Below, in pieces: positions 14,823 to 19,356 of a stretch of 19,356 bases of DNA. The number at the start of each line of letters is the position of its first letter. Position 1 is the first letter of the stretch. A program made the translations under genes and the position numbers. The notes under the pieces are model-generated. The model ran no database searches, had not been told where the DNA came from, and saw only the letters and a program-made list of their open reading frames with translations. The DNA lies in the NCBI GenBank assembly GCA_945833895.1, contig CAMAGQ010000017.1, positions 1 through 19,356 on the forward strand, in the 5' to 3' direction. The stretch is from an uncultured bacterium (GTDB lineage: Bacteria; Cyanobacteriota; Vampirovibrionia; Gastranaerophilales; Gastranaerophilaceae).

Positions 14823-14964
14823 TGGATTTGGCAGTTTGGCTAAAGCCCTCAAAAAAATATTTTAAGTTTTGTAAAATTTTTGTTCACTACACGCAAATTT
14901 CATGAAAAAAATTTGTTTATGTAAGTGTAGGTAAAAATTTTATATAGGTAAAGGTGGTAGTTGT

Positions 14965-15885
14965 ATGGGTTTAGTCACAAGTATCGGCTCTAAGATTATT
15001 AATTATGGAGCAAAGGCAATCAATTATGGAACAAGAGCAGTAAAAGTTGCACCGGAAGTAATTTTCGGAAAAGGTGCTGACGTTTTTGTTTCAAACGCAG
15101 GAAAAATTGCAAGACAGGCTGTAAAATCAGATAAATCTTGGGTGAAATCAGTAATTGAAGGTATTAAAGGCGGCGGTAAGGCATTAGAAGGTTCAGTTGC
15201 TGCAAATGCTATTGCAAAAGGCAGTCTTTTCCAACGAGCAATCGGTTCTTTGAAGTCATTACCTTCAACAATTGCTACAACAACAAAGGCAGGAGTAAGA
15301 GCGGCACAAATAAAAGGTACAAGTTCTATCCTTGGCGGTGTTAAAGGTTTCTTTAAAGGTGTAGGCAAAAAGATGCCGTTACTTGGTAATTTAATGTTAA
15401 TCGCTTTTGAATTACCGAATGTATTCAAAGCAACTAAAGAAGAAGGCATTGGACAGGGTGCTGCGGAAGTTGTAAAAGCAGGCGGCAGATTGGCAGGCGG
15501 TGCATTAGGTTCTGCTGTTGGTTCAGCAATTTGTCCGGGTATCGGCAGTCTTGTCGGTTGGGTTGCAGGTGAATGGCTTGCAAGCAAGGTTGTAGGTAAA
15601 TCTTACACTGAACAACAAGAAGAACTTGCTCAAAAACAACAAGAAGCGTTAGAAACACTTCAAACTATGGGAATCGATCCTTCTCAGTTAGGTGGTCAGC
15701 CGATTCAAAATCCAAATCAGGTTGCCGTTAATCCGCAAATGAACGACCCGTTTGTAATAAATCCTTTCATTCCATATCATAACCCCTACGATATGATGAA
15801 CGGTAACTATTACAACAGCAATATGTCTAATCCTTATGCAAATGACATAATGATGCAGGGTCTGAAATTCAATACTCTTGGCTAA
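14965..15885 (+). CDS. Gly-core tandem-family protein, copy 1 (unknown function)
   Basis: A 306-aa basic protein without a classical signal peptide, starting MGLVTSIGSK. Residues 1-110 are rich in Ala, Lys, Gly and Ser and include PEVIFGKGADV. A conserved core follows: KGTSSILGG...FFKGVGKKMPLLGNLML (~118-144), a hydrophobic stretch, then KEEGIG and a glycine-zipper-like segment (RLAGGALGSAVGSAICPGIGSLVGWVAGEW, ~173-204 in parts). Then comes a Gln-rich helix (~216-233) with LQTMGIDPSQL, and an Asn/Pro/Tyr-rich tail with NPFIPYHNPYD and SNPYANDIMMQ. AAAGGTGGT precedes the ATG. It is clearly paralogous to the next gene. Gly-zippers are common in membrane-inserting and pore-forming proteins, so membrane association is possible; nothing identifies a substrate. 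I do not recognise a named family. Confidence 0.65.
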   Translation: MGLVTSIGSKIINYGAKAINYGTRAVKVAPEVIFGKGADVFVSNAGKIARQAVKSDKSWVKSVIEGIKGGGKALEGSVAANAIAKGSLFQRAIGSLKSLPSTIATTTKAGVRAAQIKGTSSILGGVKGFFKGVGKKMPLLGNLMLIAFELPNVFKATKEEGIGQGAAEVVKAGGRLAGGALGSAVGSAICPGIGSLVGWVAGEWLASKVVGKSYTEQQEELAQKQQEALETLQTMGIDPSQLGGQPIQNPNQVAVNPQMNDPFVINPFIPYHNPYDMMNGNYYNSNMSNPYANDIMMQGLKFNTLG

Positions 15886-15909
15886 AATAACCCATTAACC
15901 TATAAAAAT

Positions 15910-15943
15910 AAAAAGGATTCTTCAAAAAGAAGAGTCCTTTTTT
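15910..15943 (+). terminator. terminator between the two paralogs
   Basis: AAAAAGGATTCTTC (15910-15923) pairs with GAAGAGTCCTTTTT (15929-15942) with one G-U pair and an AAAAA loop. It ends in a T run. The two paralogs are therefore transcribed largely separately. Confidence 0.88.
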
Positions 15944-15970
15944 GTAATATATCTTAACGAAAAGTCAATT

Positions 15971-15999
15971 TTTGAGCGGCAAAATTTTTATATATAATG
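15971..15999 (+). promoter_or_regulatory. promoter of the second paralog
   Basis: A consensus TATAAT lies at 15994-15999. Upstream are TTGAGC (15973-15978, 15-bp spacing) or TTTTGA (15971-15976, 17-bp spacing). The box is 37 bases before the ATG at 16037. Confidence 0.5.
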
Positions 16000-16036
16000 T
16001 ACGGGATATTTTAAACAAAATGTGAAAGGGGAAAAA

Positions 16037-17503
16037 ATGGGGATTTTTTCAGCAGTCGCGAAAGTCGCAAAGTCTGTCGTAAAAGCAGTAAAACCTAAAA
16101 CAGTTTCATCTGCGACAAAGGCAGTATCTTCCAATGCAGGAAGTATTTTTAGTAAAGCAAAAAGAGTCGTAAAAGCGGCTCCTGATTTCATTTTCGGTAC
16201 AGGAAGTGATGTCGGAGCAAGAGCAATGAAGGCAACAAAAGGCGGATTCTTTACTAAATTGAAAGGCGGATTAAAAGCAGTCGTTAAGGATTCAGAAAAA
16301 GCATCAGCAAAAGGGGGTAATTTCTTCAAACGTTTATATAACGGTATAAAATCTATTCCTTCTGCAATTAATAACGGGCGAAAAGTTGGCGTTAGAGCCG
16401 CTAAAATTAAAGGTACAAGCAAATTTATGGGTGGCTTAAAAGGTATTTTCAAAGGCGTTGCTAAGAAAATGCCATTAATTGGTTCTGCTCTTTGTGTAGC
16501 GTTTGAAATTCCAAACATCTGGAGTGCCGCAAAAGAAGAAGGCATAGGAACCGCATTGAAAGAAACGGGTAAAGCAGTTGCTCGTCTTGCAGGTGGTGCT
16601 GCAGGTGCTATGGTAGGTACATTCTGCGGCGGTCCTATCGGCGGTATTGCCGGATTCGCTGCAGGTGAATGGCTTGTTGGTAAACTTACAGGCGATTCAT
16701 ATTCAGATAAAAAAGAATATCTTGCAGAACAAGGTATTGATGAAAATACATTGAAAGCATTAAAAGAACAAGGTTATACATTCGACCAGATTTATGACGA
16801 AGTTAAAAATGCTGAAAAAGCACAAGAAGAACAACCTGTCGAACAACAACCTGCTCAACCTGTTGTAGAGCAACCGACTCAACCTGTGGTAGAACAGCCA
16901 GTTCAACCAGTTGTACAAGAGCCGACACAGCCTGTCGTACAAGAGCCGACACAGCCTGTCGTACAAGATCCGACACAGCCTGTCGTACAAGATCCGAACA
17001 CTCAAGTTCCTCCTATTTCTTACACAATGCAAGAGGTTGAGGAATTAAAAGGATTAGGCTTTACCGAGGAAGATATTGCAGCATTGCAAGCCGCAGGTTA
17101 CTCTGTAAATGATATAAAAGTTCTTGTTAACAATATAAAAAATGCAGGCAACGGCACAACTCCTGTTACAGAGCCAACCGCAACAACTCCGACAGTAAGT
17201 GTAACAACACCTGTGACAAATACAACAAATACTGATTACTTAGAACCGTTTGTATTGCCTTATCAGAATTTAGGCTACACAACTCCGCAAGCAGGTTTGT
17301 ATAATCCGTCAATTTACTCAAATCCATACGCTACGGATATGTACTACAACCTGTTGTTATCAGAATTGAATACGCAACAATATCAAAATACAAACAATGT
17401 ATCCAATCCGTTCAATTTGGGAACAAACTATAATCAGCAAGTCGCTTCAAATCAAAATGATAATTTGTATTATAAAAACGGACAATTCAAATTTAGTGCA
17501 TAA
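16037..17503 (+). CDS. Gly-core tandem-family protein, copy 2, with Pro repeats (unknown function)
   Basis: A 488-aa protein when started at the ATG at 16037. A GTG at 16022 is possible, but AAAGGGG lies just before the ATG and MG matches the paralog's start. Residues 1-105 are Ala/Lys/Val-rich and carry PDFIFGTGSDV. The shared core runs from GVRAAKIKGTS through KKMPLIG (~143-149) to a glycine-rich hydrophobic segment ending AAGEWLVGKLTGDSYS (~226). Unlike copy 1 it then has a 34-residue helical motif (229-262), six QPVV[EQ][QED]P[TVN] units (274-321) and a second copy of the motif (337-370). A Thr-rich stretch and an Asn/Tyr-rich tail with SNPYATDMYYN follow. There is no signal peptide. The extended Pro section may be a rigid spacer that presents the helices. 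Surface, membrane or secreted roles are all possible; none is shown. Confidence 0.7.
   Translation: MGIFSAVAKVAKSVVKAVKPKTVSSATKAVSSNAGSIFSKAKRVVKAAPDFIFGTGSDVGARAMKATKGGFFTKLKGGLKAVVKDSEKASAKGGNFFKRLYNGIKSIPSAINNGRKVGVRAAKIKGTSKFMGGLKGIFKGVAKKMPLIGSALCVAFEIPNIWSAAKEEGIGTALKETGKAVARLAGGAAGAMVGTFCGGPIGGIAGFAAGEWLVGKLTGDSYSDKKEYLAEQGIDENTLKALKEQGYTFDQIYDEVKNAEKAQEEQPVEQQPAQPVVEQPTQPVVEQPVQPVVQEPTQPVVQEPTQPVVQDPTQPVVQDPNTQVPPISYTMQEVEELKGLGFTEEDIAALQAAGYSVNDIKVLVNNIKNAGNGTTPVTEPTATTPTVSVTTPVTNTTNTDYLEPFVLPYQNLGYTTPQAGLYNPSIYSNPYATDMYYNLLLSELNTQQYQNTNNVSNPFNLGTNYNQQVASNQNDNLYYKNGQFKFSA
16856..16999 (+). repeat. six 24-bp in-frame tandem repeats
   Basis: Six direct units encode QPVVEQPT, QPVVEQPV, QPVVQEPT (twice), QPVVQDPT and QPVVQDPN. 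Units 4 and 5 differ by a single base (GAG/GAT) and unit 6 only at its last codon, so the 3' part expanded recently. The frame is preserved throughout. Confidence 0.95.
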
Positions 17504-17523
17504 TTTGAAAATTTCCAAAACTG

Positions 17524-17554
17524 AAAAAGGAGCCGAATATTCGGCTCCTTTTTT
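17524..17554. terminator. bidirectional terminator
   Basis: AAAAAGGAGCCGAA meets TTCGGCTCCTTTTT across a TA centre, forming a perfect inverted repeat with A and T tracts. It can end both the plus-strand paralog and the minus-strand 57-aa gene. Confidence 0.9.
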
Positions 17555-17559
17555 ATGTA

Positions 17560-17733
17560 TTAAATTCCGCAAACATTAAAGTCACGTTCAGAAATTGCTG
17601 TACTGCATTCTAAAAACTGAGTAAGCATTCTTTCGATAAGATTTTCTATAGTTTTAACTTCTTTTTGCAATTCTTTGTAATTTTCTTCACGTGCTTCATT
17701 TAATGCTTTTTCGAAAATTTCATCTTGATACAT
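17560..17733 (-). CDS. small coiled-coil-like protein, 57 aa
   Basis: A short minus-strand gene whose ATG (17731-17733) is preceded by AAGGAG at good spacing. It encodes 57 residues, MYQDEIFEKALNEAREENYK..., and ends CGI. The Glu/Lys/Leu-rich pattern from ~5 to ~45 with hydrophobic heptads (KTIENLIERMLTQFLE) suggests one long helix or coiled coil, followed by a short tail with two cysteines in the product. It has no signal peptide. It converges on the second Gly-core gene and shares its terminator. A role with that protein is possible only by position. I do not recognise a family. Confidence 0.7.
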   Translation of the reverse strand: MYQDEIFEKALNEAREENYKELQKEVKTIENLIERMLTQFLECSTAISERDFNVCGI

Positions 17734-17889
17734 AAATTATTACTCCTTAATATCTTAACAATATTGTTTACGGCTGTTTTTTATCAAAACTTTAATAATG
17801 ATAAATTTTTTGTTACAAAATTTCATTTTTAGTAGAGGTTTAAACTATTTTAAAGTAGAATGGTATCATGTTAAAAAAAGGAAGTTTGA

Positions 17890-18726
17890 ATGTTAAAGGA
17901 CTATGATTTAACGGGTTATGATTATTATTCAAGCCGCAGGGATATGGAAATTATCTCTAACATTGTGGACAGTTTGAAGTTAATATTAGAAGAGGATAGC
18001 AAGCAGGAACAACCGTTATTTTTAAAGATTTCCGATAATTTAATAATGAATATTGCAAGAAAAGTTGTTCAGGAGAAAAAACGAACTTTTCTTATTGGAA
18101 TTACCGGTGAAAGTGCCTCTGGGAAAACGGTTTTTGTCGATAACACTATCAAGGCTTGCGTAAAGGATAGAACAGAAGGAATTTATACGGTAATCAGATG
18201 TGATGATTACTACAAGGATACCTCTAAAGAACTTCGTGAGGCAGGCAGTTACGAAGCACTGTTTAAAACAGGTTTCAGTTTTGATACCCCTGATGTTATT
18301 GACTTAGACTTGATGAAAAGCCACCTTGTCGGGCTAAAAGAAGGGTTGACTGTACGTTCTCCACGTTATGACTTTGTAACCTGTGAATCTCATCCTGACG
18401 GAGATGAAAAGAAACCTGCAAAGGTTATCCTGACAGAAGGTTTGTACGTTTTGAATGAAGGTGTCAGAGATATTATGGACGTCAAAGTTTACGTTTATAC
18501 ACCGCTTGAGGTTATCAAGGAACGTTGGTATAAACGTGCTGCAGGACGTGGTAAAACAGGAAAAGCGGCTGATTTGCAGTTTGCAGATGTAAACCGTACC
18601 GCTCAGCAATATATTAGACCGACTTACCAAATCGCCGATGCTGTTATTAATGGACTTGTCAGTCAGGAATATATTCAAGAAATTACCGATAAAATTTTCA
18701 AAACATTAAAATCAATTGAATACTAA
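17890..18726 (+). CDS. uridine-kinase-like P-loop phosphotransferase (copy 2)
   Basis: A 278-aa protein of the same family as 5686-6546. The Walker A motif GESASGKT is at 73-80 after an N-terminal extension of ~70 residues. It has the substrate-loop CDDYYKDTSKEL (~108-119), the SFDTPDVIDLDL segment typical of uridine kinases, the strand VILTEGLYVL and the lid-region KERWYKRAAGRGKTG. The Asp-Asp-Tyr-Tyr loop is closer to canonical Udk than copy 1, so copy 2 may be the true uridine/cytidine kinase of the pyrimidine salvage pathway; this is inference. AAAGGAAG precedes the ATG, and a terminator follows just after the stop. The gene stands alone. Confidence 0.78.
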   Translation: MLKDYDLTGYDYYSSRRDMEIISNIVDSLKLILEEDSKQEQPLFLKISDNLIMNIARKVVQEKKRTFLIGITGESASGKTVFVDNTIKACVKDRTEGIYTVIRCDDYYKDTSKELREAGSYEALFKTGFSFDTPDVIDLDLMKSHLVGLKEGLTVRSPRYDFVTCESHPDGDEKKPAKVILTEGLYVLNEGVRDIMDVKVYVYTPLEVIKERWYKRAAGRGKTGKAADLQFADVNRTAQQYIRPTYQIADAVINGLVSQEYIQEITDKIFKTLKSIEY

Positions 18727-18728
18727 TA

Positions 18729-18757
18729 AAAAATGTCGGCGATAAACCGACATTTTT
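18729..18757. terminator. terminator after kinase copy 2
   Basis: AAAAATGTCGG (18729-18739) pairs with CCGACATTTTT (18747-18757) across a 7-base loop. The A/T tracts suit termination from both the plus-strand kinase and the minus-strand Cys-rich gene. Confidence 0.88.
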
Positions 18758-18778
18758 CAGGAAGTAAAAAGGCATAAG

Positions 18779-19066
18779 TTAGAATGCTTTTCTACATGTA
18801 GGACAAGGATTTTCATATTGAATAGGTGCAGCACATCCGCAAACTTCGCCACGTTGAACTTTTACTCCGTTTAATTTTTCGCATTTTGTGAGTTTAGGTT
18901 TTTTGCATTTGCACTTGCAAGTTTTTTCAACTTTTTGGCACTTGTTGCATTGCCTAAAACCTGTGAACGGGTTTAAACTGTTTATCCCTTCATAAGTCCA
19001 CGCAAAACCTTGTGTCGGAATTGCCAAAATTGCAAGTACGCCTAATGTTGTTACTAATCTTTTCAT
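18779..19066 (-). CDS. small exported Cys-rich protein
   Basis: A 95-aa protein with a signal peptide (MKRLVTTLGVLAILAIPTQGFA, 1-22). The mature part has ten cysteines in paired patterns: CNKC (~40-43), TCKCKC (~49-54), KC, VCGC (~76-79) and a closing CPTC near the end, with many Lys between. The CxxC pairs suggest metal (zinc) binding or, outside the membrane, disulfide bonds; which applies is not visible. AGGAG precedes the ATG. It also contains INSLNPF just before the first Cys pair, the same string as near the start of the 86-aa protein at 12402. It stands alone and converges with the kinase gene across a shared terminator. I do not recognise a named family. Confidence 0.72.
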   Translation of the reverse strand: MKRLVTTLGVLAILAIPTQGFAWTYEGINSLNPFTGFRQCNKCQKVEKTCKCKCKKPKLTKCEKLNGVKVQRGEVCGCAAPIQYENPCPTCRKAF

Positions 19067-19218
19067 AAAATCTCCTATGTTTCTTTACTTGGTTAAATCT
19101 ATCGACTACATTATTTATTTTATATTTTTTAATCAGAATTACTATATCCGAATGGTTTGTGTACATTAGACTTTTTGCGTAGTCTGAATTAGGAAAGTTT
19201 TGTTAAATTAATAAGCAC

Positions 19219-19356
19219 CACCCCATCCCTACCCCTGTCTTGAATTTACTCCCTCAGAAAGGGATGGTACAGCGTCACTTTACCCTCTCACCTTGGGGCA
19301 TTAGCCGAACCGGCGAACTTGTGAGCCGAGTGAGACTGCGTGCCGTATGGCTGAGG
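19219..19356. repeat. G+C-rich repeat-like segment at window edge
   Basis: The last ~140 bases are far richer in G+C than the surrounding sequence and continue beyond the window. On the minus strand they contain CCCTTTCTGAGGGAG, then GGGGTAGGGATGGGG, which resembles the stem plus G-rich tail of copy A at 14694 in the opposite orientation. Toward the edge lie short palindromes such as GCCGAACCGGC. No coding frame is supported. It is probably a larger member of the same intergenic repeat family or a MITE-like element. Confidence 0.4.

Larger units (their letters stand above)
14577..14964. other. intergenic region with palindromic repeats
   Basis: About 390 bp hold the minus-strand leader of the His/Tyr-rich gene, two C/G-rich palindromic repeats (listed separately) and an A+T-rich leader of the plus-strand gene. 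That leader contains nested inverted repeats: CTACAC (14887-14892) with GTGTAG (14925-14930), enclosing CAAATTT (14894-14900) with AAATTTG (14909-14915). The 64-codon reading frame across the repeats looks like repeat-derived translation and is not called a gene. Confidence 0.6.

Noticed and set aside
14671..14865. 64-codon plus-strand frame across the palindromic repeats
   Set aside because: The protein is low in typical codon use, spans two repeat copies and has no ribosome-binding site. This is translation of repeat DNA.
15024..15587. Long antisense frame opposite the first Gly-core gene
   Set aside because: It runs exactly over a gene with a good start and terminator, and its Pro/Leu/Ala-rich product is the usual mirror of an Ala/Gly/Lys-rich gene. 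The same applies to 15988-16545.
16856..16999. CRISPR array
   Set aside because: The 24-bp units are directly adjacent with no spacers and keep an open reading frame; they are coding repeats.
14965..17503. Prophage tail or tape-measure genes
   Set aside because: No capsid, portal, terminase or integrase genes are near, each gene has its own terminator, and the flanks are housekeeping genes.

Overview
The window is A+T-rich bacterial chromosome that uses TGA as a stop. It is dense with housekeeping genes: rsmG, truB, rbfA, alaS and dut. The mixture of a DUF2993-type (cyanobacterial-style) exported protein, a GerMN-domain protein, a CHASE2 diguanylate cyclase, twin TM2 proteins and several small exported proteins without obvious relatives suggests a low-GC member of the non-photosynthetic Cyanobacteriota (Melainabacteria/Gastranaerophilales, gut type). 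This assignment is an inference from gene content, at moderate confidence; there is no rRNA or tRNA gene in the window to settle it.

Region 1 (1-5679, plus strand). A 57-codon ORF and a possibly structured leader precede a three-gene operon: a membrane CHASE2-GGDEF diguanylate cyclase, a P-loop ATPase with a C-terminal TPR array, and rsmG, whose start overlaps the ATPase stop by 11 bp. A yjbQ-family gene follows behind its own promoter. Region 2 (5686-9586, minus strand). rbfA, truB, a DUF2993 exported protein, a GerMN protein and an orphan HicB-like protein are packed with gaps or overlaps of a few bases. A uridine-kinase-like P-loop gene lies downstream after an 84-bp gap and may have its own promoter. 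Region 3 (9587-14074, plus). A divergent promoter region serves rbfA and alaS. alaS is followed by a small unknown gene, dut with a strong terminator, and two adjacent TM2-domain genes with a terminator.

Region 4 (14075-19356) is the accessory-looking part. It holds a small His/Tyr-rich exported protein on the minus strand, two C-rich/G-rich palindromic intergenic repeats, and two tandem paralogous genes (14965-15885 and 16037-17503). Both paralogs start MG, contain Ala/Lys-rich segments and a conserved Gly-rich hydrophobic core, and end in an Asn/Tyr/Pro-rich tail with an SNPYA motif. The second also carries six 8-residue proline repeats flanked by two copies of a 34-residue helical motif. 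A 57-aa coiled-coil-like gene (17560-17733, minus) converges on it and shares its terminator. A second uridine-kinase-like paralog and a 10-cysteine exported protein follow. The window ends in a G+C-rich, repeat-like segment.

The best candidate for something undescribed is the tandem Gly-core family at 14965-17503. The clearest functional grouping is translation/ribosome maturation (rbfA, truB, alaS, rsmG) interleaved with envelope proteins. No phage, IS, CRISPR, tRNA or rRNA was found.
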